Part shown: in pieces, positions 1-10,781 of the stretch | Layout of the letters: every line of letters begins with the position of its first letter | Numbering within the stretch: position 1 is the stretch's first letter | Translations under genes and position numbers: made by a program | The notes under the pieces: generated by a model | The model's database searches: none | The model's input: only the letters and a program-made list of their open reading frames with translations | Told to the model about the DNA's origin: nothing | Assembly (NCBI RefSeq): GCF_002303925.1 | Contig: NZ_MRCS01000060.1 | Span: forward strand, 1-36,157 | DNA: 36,157 nucleotides | Reading direction: 5' to 3' | Source of the DNA: Pseudomonas sp. ACN8 | GTDB lineage: Bacteria; Pseudomonadota; Gammaproteobacteria; Pseudomonadales; Pseudomonadaceae

Positions 1-5
1 GAATT

Positions 6-121
6 TCTTGACGACCATAGAGCGTTGGAACCACCTGATCCCATCCCGAACTCAGCAGTGAAACGATGCATCGCCGATGGTAGTGTGGGGTTTCCCCATG
101 TGAGAGTAGGTCATCGTCAAG
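6..121 (+). rRNA. rrf: 5S ribosomal RNA
   Basis: This is the last gene of an rRNA operon whose 16S and 23S lie outside the window. The 5' end (cttgacga, 7-14) pairs with the 3' end (tcgtcaag, 114-121) to form helix I. The internal sequence (gatcccatcccgaactcag, tagtgtggggtttccccatg) is typical Pseudomonas 5S. Exact mature ends are uncertain by a few bases. The window begins almost at the 5S start, as expected where an assembly breaks at a multicopy rRNA operon. Confidence 0.95.
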
Positions 122-132
122 ATTAAATTCCG

Positions 133-168
133 AAACCCCAATTGCGAAAGCAGTTGGGGTTTTGTTTT
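133..168 (+). terminator. rRNA operon intrinsic terminator
   Basis: An inverted repeat (aaaccccaa ... ttggggttt) with an A/T-rich tail (ttttgttttt) lies just after 5S. It is a typical rho-independent terminator ending the rrn transcript before birA. Confidence 0.85.
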
Positions 169-257
169 TGTCCGCAGAAAAGCCACAGCTACTGGATTTC
201 TATGCAATCGCTCGGTGCGTGGCTATCATGCGGGCCTCATTGTGAGGCGAGACCTGC

Positions 258-1217
258 ATGCTGACGTTGTTAAAGCTTCTTAAAGATGGCCGATTCCATT
301 CGGGCCAAGCATTGGGTGCTGCCCTGGGCATCAGTCGTAGTGCTGTGTGGAAGCAGCTTCAGCATTTGGAAGCTGAGCTGGGTCTGTCTATTCATAAAGT
401 TCGTGGGCGCGGCTATCAATTGTCCACGCCATTAGCGCTGCTCGATCCTGTCGAGATAAGCGCTCAGGCGCACTCTTGCGCCTGGCCCGTCCAGGTTTAC
501 GATTCAATCGACTCAACTAATGCCGAGGCGCTGCGCGCTATAGAGCGCGGGCAAGCTGCGCCGTTTGTAGTGCTTTCGGAGCGGCAGACGGCCGGGCGCG
601 GGCGGCGTGGTCGCAAGTGGGTCAGTCCATTCGCAGAAAACGTCTATTACAGCCTGGTGCTACGCATTGATGGTGGGATGCGTCAGCTGGAGGGCTTGAG
701 TCTCGTCGTTGGGCTCGCTGTCTTGCAGGCGTTGCGTGAGCTCGGTATTGCAGCCGCTGGATTGAAATGGCCTAACGATGTCCTTGTAGGTCAGAAAAAA
801 ATCGCGGGAATACTGCTGGAGTTGGTTGGTGACCCTGCTGATGTGTGTCACGTGGTCCTGGGAGTGGGAATCAATGTAAACATGCAGTCCGCTGATGAGG
901 TGGACCAGCAGTGGACATCCCTGCGGCTCGAGTCGGGCAAATTGTTTGATCGTAACCAATTGGTCGCGGTGCTGGGGGAGATGCTGCAGCGATACCTGGC
1001 TCGTCACCAGGAGGGTGGTTTTTTGGCCATCCAGTCGGAGTGGGAGCAAAATCATCTGTGGCAGGGGCGAAGCGTGTCGTTGATTGCCGGCGTCAATCAA
1101 ATTGATGGTGAAGTGCTTGGTATTGATGGCCAGGGCGCTTTGCGCCTGAAGGTGGATGGTGTGGAGAAAGTCTTCAGTGGTGGTGAGTTGAGCCTGAGGT
1201 TGCGTGATGATTCTTGA
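258..1217 (+). CDS. birA: Bifunctional biotin-[acetyl-CoA-carboxylase] ligase / biotin operon repressor BirA
   Basis: BirA activates biotin with ATP to biotinyl-AMP and transfers it to the biotin carboxyl carrier protein of acetyl-CoA carboxylase. With biotinyl-AMP bound it can also repress biotin genes. The 319 residues match the E. coli length (321). An N-terminal winged helix-turn-helix is visible at about residues 5-55 (SGQALGAALGISRSAVWKQL). The biotinyl-AMP loop GRGRRGR is at residues 113-119, and LKWPNDVLV with KKIAGIL form the catalytic core. A C-terminal SH3-like domain follows. Its stop overlaps the start of coaX, so the two are probably co-transcribed. A short hairpin (gcctca-ttg-tgaggc, 234-248) lies just upstream of the start. 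Confidence 0.96.
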   Translation: MLTLLKLLKDGRFHSGQALGAALGISRSAVWKQLQHLEAELGLSIHKVRGRGYQLSTPLALLDPVEISAQAHSCAWPVQVYDSIDSTNAEALRAIERGQAAPFVVLSERQTAGRGRRGRKWVSPFAENVYYSLVLRIDGGMRQLEGLSLVVGLAVLQALRELGIAAAGLKWPNDVLVGQKKIAGILLELVGDPADVCHVVLGVGINVNMQSADEVDQQWTSLRLESGKLFDRNQLVAVLGEMLQRYLARHQEGGFLAIQSEWEQNHLWQGRSVSLIAGVNQIDGEVLGIDGQGALRLKVDGVEKVFSGGELSLRLRDDS

Positions 1218-1956
1218 GCTCGATTGTGGGAATAGTTTCATCAAGTGGCGTGTGCTTGCCGCTGATGCAGGGCGGGTGCTGGGTGAAGGGGTCGTTGATT
1301 CCAATCTCGCATTGCTGGAGGGCTTGGCAGGGGTCAAAGGGCTTGCCCTCACGTTTTGCCGGTTGGTGAGTGTCAGGACCGCGGAGGAAACCGCTGCGCT
1401 GACCTCTCTGCTCAAGGACACCTTTGATGTACCGGTTGTGTGCGCAACGCCGGCGCGCGAAGTGTCAGGCGTGCGCAATGGGTATGAAGAGTTTGAGCGA
1501 CTGGGCCTGGATCGGTGGCTTGCGATGCTTGGAGGCTTTCATCAGGCTTCAGGTGCGTGCCTGGTGCTGGACTTTGGTACGGCGGTGACTGCTGACTTTA
1601 TTGCGGCGGATGGAGAGCACCTGGGTGGTTTCATCTGTCCGGGGATGCCGTTGATGCGCAACCAGTTGCGCACCCACACGCGCAAAATTCGTTATGGGGA
1701 TCTGGCGGCCGAGCAGGCTCTGGAGCGTCTTGTTCCAGGTCGCGCGACTGTCGAGGCTGTAGAGCGTGGTTGCCTGTTGATGTTGCGCGGCTTCGTGCTG
1801 ACCCAGCTCGAATTGGCGCGCAGTTACTGGGGTGAGGACTTTGTCGTGTTCCTCACTGGGGGGGATGCGAGCCTGGTTGCTGAGGTCGTGCCTCAGGCCA
1901 GGGTTGTTCCGGACTTGGTGTTTGTCGGATTGGCCATGGCCTGTCCCTTGTCCTGA
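1207..1956 (+). CDS. coaX: Type III pantothenate kinase CoaX
   Basis: CoaX catalyses the first step of coenzyme A synthesis, ATP-dependent phosphorylation of pantothenate. Type III enzymes belong to the ASKHA fold and resist CoA feedback. Motifs seen are the N-terminal phosphate-binding MILELDCGNSFIKWR, the central LDFGTAVTADFI with catalytic Asp, and the C-terminal FLTGGDA loop. The ATG at 1207 gives 249 residues and the N-terminus remembered from P. aeruginosa CoaX. A GTG at 1204 would add one Met. The start lies inside the end of birA (11-nt overlap), indicating translational coupling. Confidence 0.95.
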   Translation: MILELDCGNSFIKWRVLAADAGRVLGEGVVDSNLALLEGLAGVKGLALTFCRLVSVRTAEETAALTSLLKDTFDVPVVCATPAREVSGVRNGYEEFERLGLDRWLAMLGGFHQASGACLVLDFGTAVTADFIAADGEHLGGFICPGMPLMRNQLRTHTRKIRYGDLAAEQALERLVPGRATVEAVERGCLLMLRGFVLTQLELARSYWGEDFVVFLTGGDASLVAEVVPQARVVPDLVFVGLAMACPLS

Positions 1957-1963
1957 GGTTTTT

Positions 1964-2404
1964 ATGCGTTGGTTGTTTCTGCTGCTGCTTGTCCTCAATG
2001 GCTTCTACTACATCTGGCATCAACAGGAGGCTCCTCTGCGCGCGAAGGATGTCACGCCTTTGAGTCTGTATCGCGGGTCTCAACAGGATATCCGTTTGTT
2101 GAGCGAGGCAAGCGACGTCTCCAAGGACAAAGGTAAGGCTGTCTCGACAGACAATGGCTGCCTTTATCTGGGCGGCTATACGCGCCAGGAGGCCGCGCAG
2201 GCGGTTGAGCGTCGTTTGAGCGGTATGGAGGTCAAGTATCAGTCCCTGCCGAAAGCAGCGGCCGAAGGGGCAGGGTATTGGGTGCGTATCGCACCGGAAA
2301 GCCGGCGTTGGCTGGACGATTTGCAGCTGCTAAACCTTTCTAAAGAATTCAATGAGTTAAAACATAAAATAATGCCGTGCGAGGGGGTTGCACCCGCCGA
2401 ATAG
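1964..2404 (+). CDS. Small membrane-anchored SPOR-domain protein
   Basis: This 146-residue protein has an N-terminal hydrophobic segment (MRWLFLLLLVLNGFYYIW, about residues 3-18) that acts as a signal anchor. A variable linker follows, then a C-terminal region (about residues 65-130, starting CLYLGGYTRQEAAQAVERRL) with the beta-alpha-beta look of a SPOR domain. SPOR domains bind denuded septal peptidoglycan, so an envelope or division-site role is inferred, not shown. The ATG at 1964, seven bases after the coaX stop, is chosen because it begins the hydrophobic helix. Upstream in-frame starts would overlap coaX by over 100 nt. Pseudomonads commonly carry an orthologue at this place. Confidence 0.85.
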   Translation: MRWLFLLLLVLNGFYYIWHQQEAPLRAKDVTPLSLYRGSQQDIRLLSEASDVSKDKGKAVSTDNGCLYLGGYTRQEAAQAVERRLSGMEVKYQSLPKAAAEGAGYWVRIAPESRRWLDDLQLLNLSKEFNELKHKIMPCEGVAPAE

Positions 2405-2416
2405 TTTGCATAGAAT
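2388..2416 (+). promoter_or_regulatory. Candidate distal promoter of the tRNA cluster
   Basis: TTGCAC (2388-2393), a 17-bp spacer and TAGAAT (2411-2416) form a good sigma70-type promoter. It is followed by a G/C-rich discriminator (ggcgcccg) of the kind found on stringently controlled stable-RNA promoters. It overlaps the last codons of the SPOR gene. Confidence 0.6.
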
Positions 2417-2506
2417 GGCGCCCGCTCCACAGCGAACACCGGAAACGGTAAGCGGTGTGAAGCGAGGTCAACGCAGCTAAGCTCAGGTTTTTAATGAGAA
2501 AAATGC

Positions 2507-2534
2507 TTGACAGAAGGCTGGCATGATGTAGAAT
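2507..2534 (+). promoter_or_regulatory. Promoter of tRNA-Tyr-Gly-Thr operon
   Basis: Consensus -35 TTGACA (2507-2512), a 16-bp spacer and -10 TAGAAT (2529-2534) are followed by a G/C-rich discriminator (gccggc). The predicted start is only a few bases before mature tRNA-Tyr. This implies rRNA-like, growth-rate and ppGpp-responsive control. Confidence 0.8.
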
Positions 2535-2547
2535 GCCGGCTCGCTTA

Positions 2548-2632
<85 letters not shown>

Positions 2633-2656
2633 TTTTTAGCGAGAGCTGTAAGCCTC

Positions 2657-2730
<74 letters not shown>

Positions 2731-2756
2731 AGTTTACAGGTTTTGCACAGTGTTAC

Positions 2757-2832
2757 GCTCTTGTAGCTCAGTTGGTAGAGCACACCCTTGGTAAGGGTGA
2801 GGTCAGCGGTTCAAATCCGCTCAAGAGCTCCA
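2757..2832 (+). tRNA. tRNA-Thr (anticodon GGT)
   Basis: This is a 76-nt tRNA. The acceptor gctcttg pairs with caagagc, followed by tcca. The anticodon loop ttggtaa has ggt at 2790-2792. It is the third gene of the operon and is followed directly by an intrinsic terminator. In several pseudomonads a tuf copy lies downstream of this tRNA; none is present here. Confidence 0.97.
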
Positions 2833-2838
2833 TATAAC

Positions 2839-2870
2839 AAGGCAGATATGAAAATATCTGCCTTTGTTTT
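2839..2870 (+). terminator. Terminator of the tRNA-Tyr-Gly-Thr operon
   Basis: A perfect 11-bp stem (aaggcagatat / atatctgcctt) with a GAAA tetraloop is followed by tgtttt. It separates the first three tRNAs from tRNA-Trp and secE. Confidence 0.85.
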
Positions 2871-2957
2871 AGGTGGTAGTGGTTGCGCCTGAATGTGTTT
2901 CTGAAGGTTGCCGGTGTCTTGAATGTCGGTGTTGCAGCCAAGGTTGCCTGGTAAGTG

Positions 2958-2986
2958 TTGTAAAGTCTTTTTCGGGTCGGCATAAT
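2958..2986 (+). promoter_or_regulatory. Promoter of tRNA-Trp-secE-nusG
   Basis: TTGTAA (2958-2963), a 17-bp spacer and CATAAT (2981-2986) lie 20 bases before tRNA-Trp, downstream of the tRNA-Thr terminator. It probably drives tRNA-Trp, secE and nusG. Confidence 0.6.
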
Positions 2987-3006
2987 GGTCGGCCTGATTT
3001 TGTTTT

Positions 3007-3082
3007 AGGTCAGTAGCTCAATTGGCAGAGCGACGGTCTCCAAAACCGTAGGTTGGGGGTTCGATTCCCTCCTGACCTGCCA
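3007..3082 (+). tRNA. tRNA-Trp (anticodon CCA)
   Basis: This is a 76-nt tRNA. The acceptor aggtcag pairs with ctgacct, followed by gcca. The anticodon loop ctccaaa has cca at 3040-3042, and the T-loop is gttcgattc. It sits 45 bases upstream of secE, the conserved gammaproteobacterial arrangement. Confidence 0.97.
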
Positions 3083-3127
3083 GATTCACTCGGTGTGTCT
3101 GGCTTTCTTTTCACAGGATCTTCATAG

Positions 3128-3496
3128 ATGACTCCTAAAGCTGAAGCTCAAGGCTCTCGTTTCGACCTCCTCAAGTGGCTTGTAGTAGTCGCTCTGGTGG
3201 TTGTTGGCGTTGTTGGCAATCAGTACTTTTCTGCTTCGCCGATCCTGTACCGCGTACTCGCATTGCTCGCTATTGCTGCTGTAGCTGCCTTTGTAGGCCT
3301 GCAGACGGTCAAGGGCAAGTCTTTCTTTGTACTGGTTAAGGAAGCACGCACCGAAATTCGTAAAGTCGTTTGGCCAACTCGCCAAGAAACCACGCAGACC
3401 ACGTTGATCGTTGTGGCTGTTGTCCTGGTTATGGCGTTGCTGTTGTGGGGGCTTGATTCCCTGCTCGGCTGGCTTGTTTCCTTGATCGTCGGCTAA
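3128..3496 (+). CDS. secE: Preprotein translocase subunit SecE
   Basis: SecE is the essential clamp subunit of the SecYEG inner-membrane channel. The 122 residues show three hydrophobic segments (about 17-34, 40-60 and 92-118), as in the E. coli-type protein. The conserved amphipathic region and family signature (FVLVKEARTEIRKVVWPTRQ) lie before the last helix, which is the essential one. Its partner secY is in the spc operon at 28901. nusG starts nine bases after its stop, so they form one operon. Confidence 0.96.
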   Translation: MTPKAEAQGSRFDLLKWLVVVALVVVGVVGNQYFSASPILYRVLALLAIAAVAAFVGLQTVKGKSFFVLVKEARTEIRKVVWPTRQETTQTTLIVVAVVLVMALLLWGLDSLLGWLVSLIVG

Positions 3497-3505
3497 GGGT
3501 GTCCC

Positions 3506-4039
3506 GTGGCTAAGCGTTGGTATGTTGTGCATGCTTACTCCGGTTACGAGAAGCATGTAATGCGCTCGCTGATCGAGCGCGTAAAGCTGGCCGGTATGGA
3601 AGATGGCTTCGGCGAGATTCTGGTTCCCACTGAAGAAGTGGTTGAAATGCGCAATGGCCAGAAGCGCAAAAGCGAACGCAAATTCTTCCCTGGCTATGTG
3701 CTGGTGCAGATGGATATGAACGAGGGTACTTGGTACTTGGTCAAGGATACTCCTCGGGTGATGGGTTTCATCGGCGGTACTGCCGACAAACCTGCGCCAA
3801 TCACCGATAAAGAAGCAGAAGCGATTCTGCGCCGCGTTGCCGATGGTAGCGACAAGCCGAAGCCGAAGACGTTGTTCGAGCCGGGTGAGTCGGTGCGTGT
3901 CAATGACGGCCCGTTCGCAGACTTTACCGGTGTTGTTGAAGAAGTTAACTACGAAAAGAGCCGGATCCAGGTCGCGGTGCTCATTTTCGGCCGCTCTACT
4001 CCGGTGGAGCTCGAGTTCAGCCAGGTCGAAAAGGTCTAG
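3506..4039 (+). CDS. nusG: Transcription termination/antitermination factor NusG
   Basis: NusG binds the RNA polymerase clamp and couples transcription to Rho or to the ribosome (through S10). The 177 residues comprise an N-terminal NGN domain (KRWYVVHAYSGYEKHVMRSL, with PGYVLVQM) and a C-terminal KOW domain (about 125-177, beginning PGESVRVNDGPFADFTGVVE). The start codon is GTG, nine bases after the secE stop. A strong terminator follows immediately, ending this unit before rplK. Confidence 0.97.
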   Translation: MAKRWYVVHAYSGYEKHVMRSLIERVKLAGMEDGFGEILVPTEEVVEMRNGQKRKSERKFFPGYVLVQMDMNEGTWYLVKDTPRVMGFIGGTADKPAPITDKEAEAILRRVADGSDKPKPKTLFEPGESVRVNDGPFADFTGVVEEVNYEKSRIQVAVLIFGRSTPVELEFSQVEKV

Positions 4040-4053
4040 TTGAACAAAAATCC

Positions 4054-4084
4054 CAACCCCGCAGCCGTAGGCTGTGGGGTTTTG
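4054..4084 (+). terminator. Terminator after nusG
   Basis: The inverted repeat aaccccgcagcc-gtag-ggctgtggggtt (one offset position), followed by tttt, begins 15 bases after the nusG stop. It separates secE-nusG from rplK. Confidence 0.8.
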
Positions 4085-4110
4085 TCGTCACTGGGATAAA
4101 CGCGCAAGTA

Positions 4111-4142
4111 ACCGGGGAGCCTTTCGAGGCGTTTGAACCCGT
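4111..4142 (+). promoter_or_regulatory. Candidate L1-binding autoregulatory hairpin in the rplK leader
   Basis: An inner stem gcct (4119-4122) and aggc (4127-4130) closes a TTCG tetraloop. An asymmetric internal loop (GA on the 5' side, GTTTGAA on the 3' side) separates it from an outer stem that includes ggg/ccc. It ends 14 bases before the rplK start. The shape resembles the known L1 target on L11-L1 mRNA, where free L1 represses both genes. The assignment rests on structure and position only. Confidence 0.5.
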
Positions 4143-4156
4143 AATTGGAGTGCCTC

Positions 4157-4588
4157 ATGGCCAAGAAGATTACCGCTTACATCAAGCTGCAAGTGAAAGC
4201 CGCTCAGGCTAACCCAAGCCCACCTGTTGGTCCTGCTCTGGGTCAGCACGGCGTGAACATCATGGAATTCTGCAAGGCTTTCAACGCCCGTACTCAGGGT
4301 CTTGAGCCAGGTCTGCCGACTCCAGTGATCATCACTGTCTACAGCGACCGTAGCTTCACTTTCGAAACCAAATCCACCCCTGCTTCGGTTCTGCTGAAGA
4401 AGGCGGCCGGTCTGACCAGCGGTTCCGCTCGTCCGAACACCGTTAAGGTTGGCACCGTGACTCGTGCTCAGCTGGAAGAAATCGCGAAAACCAAAAACGC
4501 GGATCTGACTGCAGCTGATATGGAAGCGGCCGTGCGTACTATCGCCGGTTCTGCTCGTAGCATGGGCCTTAACGTGGAGGGTGTGTAA
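4157..4588 (+). CDS. rplK: 50S ribosomal protein L11
   Basis: L11 (143 residues) binds 23S rRNA at the GTPase-associated centre with L10/L12. It is needed for factor-dependent GTPase stimulation and RelA activation. The N-terminal domain has the proline-rich AQANPSPPVGPALGQHGVNI and the C-terminal domain binds rRNA. The ATG at 4157 follows a ggag site (4147-4150) and begins MAKKITAYIKLQ, the family N-terminus. The rplA ATG overlaps its stop by one base, so the two are translationally coupled. Confidence 0.97.
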   Translation: MAKKITAYIKLQVKAAQANPSPPVGPALGQHGVNIMEFCKAFNARTQGLEPGLPTPVIITVYSDRSFTFETKSTPASVLLKKAAGLTSGSARPNTVKVGTVTRAQLEEIAKTKNADLTAADMEAAVRTIAGSARSMGLNVEGV

Positions 4589-5283
4589 TGGCTAAGCTGA
4601 CCAAGCGTCAAAAGGCTATCGCCGGCAAAATCGAAGCAGGCAAGGCCTACAACTTTGTAGACGCCGCTGCCCTGCTGGCCGAGCTGTCGACTGTCAAGTT
4701 CAGCGAGTCGTTCGACGTAGCTGTAAACCTGGGTGTTGACCCGCGTAAATCCGACCAGGTCGTTCGTAGCGCTACTGTGCTGCCACACGGCACTGGCAAG
4801 ACCGTTCGCGTTGCTGTGTTCACCCAGGGTCCAGCTGCTGAAGCCGCTCTGGCTGCCGGCGCTGACCGTGTAGGCATGGACGACCTGGCTGCCGAAATGA
4901 AAGGCGGCGACCTGAACTATGACGTAGTGATCGCATCCCCGGATGCAATGCGCGTTGTAGGTCAGTTGGGTCAGATCCTCGGTCCACGTGGCCTGATGCC
5001 TAACCCTAAAGTCGGCACCGTAACCCCAGACGTAGCTACCGCGGTTAAAAACGCCAAGGCTGGTCAGGTTCGTTATCGCACCGACAAAAACGGCATCATC
5101 CACACTTCCGTTGGCAAGATCGGCTTCGACGCCGTCAAGCTGAAGGAAAACGTTGAAGCCCTGATCGCTGATCTGAAGCGTATCAAGCCAGCTTCCTCGA
5201 AAGGCATTTACGTCAAGCGCGTTACCCTGAGCACCACCATGGGCCCAGGTCTGGTCATCGACCAAAGCTCGCTCGACGCGTAA
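4588..5283 (+). CDS. rplA: 50S ribosomal protein L1
   Basis: L1 (231 residues) forms the mobile stalk near the E site and helps release deacylated tRNA. It also represses translation of its own operon. The sequence begins MAKLTKRQKAI and contains the family signature around GPRGLMPNPKVGTVTPD. Its ATG shares the last base of the rplK stop (TAATG). A 10-bp perfect hairpin follows at 5291-5314. Confidence 0.97.
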   Translation: MAKLTKRQKAIAGKIEAGKAYNFVDAAALLAELSTVKFSESFDVAVNLGVDPRKSDQVVRSATVLPHGTGKTVRVAVFTQGPAAEAALAAGADRVGMDDLAAEMKGGDLNYDVVIASPDAMRVVGQLGQILGPRGLMPNPKVGTVTPDVATAVKNAKAGQVRYRTDKNGIIHTSVGKIGFDAVKLKENVEALIADLKRIKPASSKGIYVKRVTLSTTMGPGLVIDQSSLDA

Positions 5284-5290
5284 GACACAG

Positions 5291-5314
5291 ATTGGCGCAA
5301 GCGATTGCGCCAAT
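5291..5314 (+). other. Hairpin in the rplA-rplJ spacer
   Basis: A perfect 10-bp stem, attggcgcaa/ttgcgccaat, has a four-base loop (gcga). There is no T tract after it, so it looks like a processing or pausing structure rather than a complete terminator. Confidence 0.6.
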
Positions 5315-5324
5315 TGAAAAATTG

Positions 5325-5460
5325 GGGTCCCTGCCTGGCGGGGGCTATCCAAGACCGTAGGCGACGCAAGTCTTAAACCACAAGCCTACGCAGATGGTGC
5401 TCCCGGTTCCTTACCGAATCAGACACCAAAACGACATCCGGTTTCGACCAGATGAAACGG
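5325..5460 (+). promoter_or_regulatory. L10 leader (rplJL autoregulatory element)
   Basis: The 198-base rplA-rplJ spacer contains a folded leader. GTAGGC pairs with a distant GCCTAC (within 5358-5396), followed by the conserved block gcagatggtgctcccgg. This matches the known L10 leader, where L10-L12 complexes bind to repress rplJL translation. Boundaries are approximate. Confidence 0.65.
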
Positions 5461-5481
5461 TAACAAGCAGGAGTTAAACCC

Positions 5482-5982
5482 GTGGCAATTAAACTCGAAG
5501 ACAAGAAGGCCATCGTCGCTGAAGTCAACGAGGCTGCCAAAGTCGCTCTGTCCGCTGTCGTGGCTGATGCCCGTGGCGTAACAGTAGGCGCGATGACCGG
5601 ACTCCGTAAAGAGGCTCGTGAAGCTGGCGTTTACGTACGTGTTGTACGTAACACCCTGCTCAAGCGCGCTGTTGCTGACACTGAATTCAGTGTCCTCAAC
5701 GACGTGTTCACTGGCCCTACCCTGATTGCGTTCTCCAAAGAACATCCAGGCGCTGCCGCCCGGATCTTCAAGGAATTCGCAAAGGGTCAGGACAAGTTCG
5801 AGATCAAGGCAGCTGCGTTCGAGGGCAAGTTCCTCGCAGCTAACCAAATCGACGTACTGGCAACTCTGCCGACCCGTGACGAAGCAATTTCTCAGCTGAT
5901 GAGCGTGATTCAAGGCGCTACCAGCAAATTGGCTCGTACTCTGGCGGCAATTCGCGACCAGAAAGAAGCTGCTGCAGCCTAA
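5482..5982 (+). CDS. rplJ: 50S ribosomal protein L10
   Basis: L10 (166 residues) anchors L12 dimers to the stalk base beside L11. The N-terminal half binds rRNA (conserved VVRNTLLKRAV). The C-terminal helix binding L12 N-terminal domains spans about residues 138-166 and ends in Ala-rich sequence. The start codon is GTG after a caggag site. Free L10-L12 represses its own leader at 5325-5460. Confidence 0.97.
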   Translation: MAIKLEDKKAIVAEVNEAAKVALSAVVADARGVTVGAMTGLRKEAREAGVYVRVVRNTLLKRAVADTEFSVLNDVFTGPTLIAFSKEHPGAAARIFKEFAKGQDKFEIKAAAFEGKFLAANQIDVLATLPTRDEAISQLMSVIQGATSKLARTLAAIRDQKEAAAA

Positions 5983-6057
5983 GGCTCGTCAACTTCTCGC
6001 GTTTTTTGTTTTTTTCGATGGTCGCGTAGGCCGTCCCCAATATCAGGAATTAGATTC

Positions 6058-6423
6058 ATGTCTATCTCTCAGAACGATATCCTTGAAGCAGTTGGCAACA
6101 TGTCCGTAATGGAAGTTGTTGAGCTGATCAAAGCTTTCGAAGAAAAATTCGGCGTTACCGCTGCTGCTGCATCGGCAGGTCCTGCCGCTGCTGCCGCCGT
6201 TGTTGAAGAGCAAACTGAATTCAACGTCATGCTGACCGAAGCTGGCGAGAAGAAAGTTAACGTGATCAAGGCAGTACGTGAACTGACCGGTCTGGGCCTG
6301 AAAGAAGCCAAGGCTGTAGTTGACGGCGCTCCTGCCATGGTTCTGGAAGCTGTTGCCAAAGAAGCAGCTGACAAAGCCAAAGCAGTTCTGGAAGAAGCAG
6401 GCGCTAAAGTCGAGCTGAAGTAA
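6058..6423 (+). CDS. rplL: 50S ribosomal protein L7/L12
   Basis: L7/L12 (121 residues) is the multicopy, acidic stalk protein that recruits translational GTPases. It shows an N-terminal dimerisation region (residues 1-33), an Ala-rich hinge (about 38-53), and a globular C-terminal domain with the factor-binding helix (GLGLKEAKAVVDGAP). It lies 75 bases after rplJ. The downstream spacer holds an attenuator-like terminator before rpoB, which would give excess rplL over rpoB. Confidence 0.98.
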   Translation: MSISQNDILEAVGNMSVMEVVELIKAFEEKFGVTAAAASAGPAAAAAVVEEQTEFNVMLTEAGEKKVNVIKAVRELTGLGLKEAKAVVDGAPAMVLEAVAKEAADKAKAVLEEAGAKVELK

Positions 6424-6469
6424 GCATCGACTTTGCTCCTCCAGCCCGAGCGTTAAGCGACAGGCTGAT

Positions 6470-6498
6470 GGCTGGTGGCTCTTGCCACCGGCCTTTTT
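6470..6498 (+). terminator. Attenuator-type terminator between rplL and rpoB
   Basis: The stem ggctggtggc/gccaccggcc with loop tctt is followed by five T. In E. coli a partial terminator here lowers rpoBC transcription relative to rplJL. The same function is inferred. Confidence 0.75.
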
Positions 6499-6499
6499 C

Positions 6500-6535
6500 C
6501 GTTATTGGCAGCCGACTGGGTCGGTGCCGATAACG
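6500..6535 (+). other. Long hairpin, probable RNase III-type processing stem
   Basis: cgttattggcagccgac (6500-6516) pairs with gtcggtgccgataacg (6520-6535) over 16 pairs with a single bulged base and a TGG loop. There is no T tract. In E. coli the rplL-rpoB spacer carries an RNase III processing site; this stem is the best local counterpart. Confidence 0.55.
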
Positions 6536-6643
6536 TGCTGTAACCACCCGATGCGGTGGCGCAAACCATGGGGTTTGCACGATTTTCTGGCTGCTCCCGT
6601 CGGGAGGGGCCAAACAAGCAGGTGACCAAGCTGGGGAACGCTG

Positions 6644-10717
<4,074 letters not shown>

Positions 10718-10732
10718 CACGTGACGCGAATC

Positions 10733-10759
10733 GAGAGCGGGGCAGGATTGCCCGCTCTC
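10733..10759 (+). other. Hairpin in the rpoB-rpoC spacer
   Basis: A perfect 9-bp stem, gagagcggg/cccgctctc, has a 9-base loop and no T tract. It lies just upstream of the rpoC ribosome binding site (aggagg, 10770-10775). It may affect mRNA stability or rpoC translation; no function is shown. Confidence 0.5.
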
Positions 10760-10781
10760 TGCTCCGCCAGGAGGAAAGGCC

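Noticed and set aside
1832..1963. Longer N-terminus for the SPOR protein starting inside coaX
   Set aside because: It would overlap coaX by over 100 bases and place the signal anchor internally; the ATG at 1964 directly precedes the hydrophobic helix.
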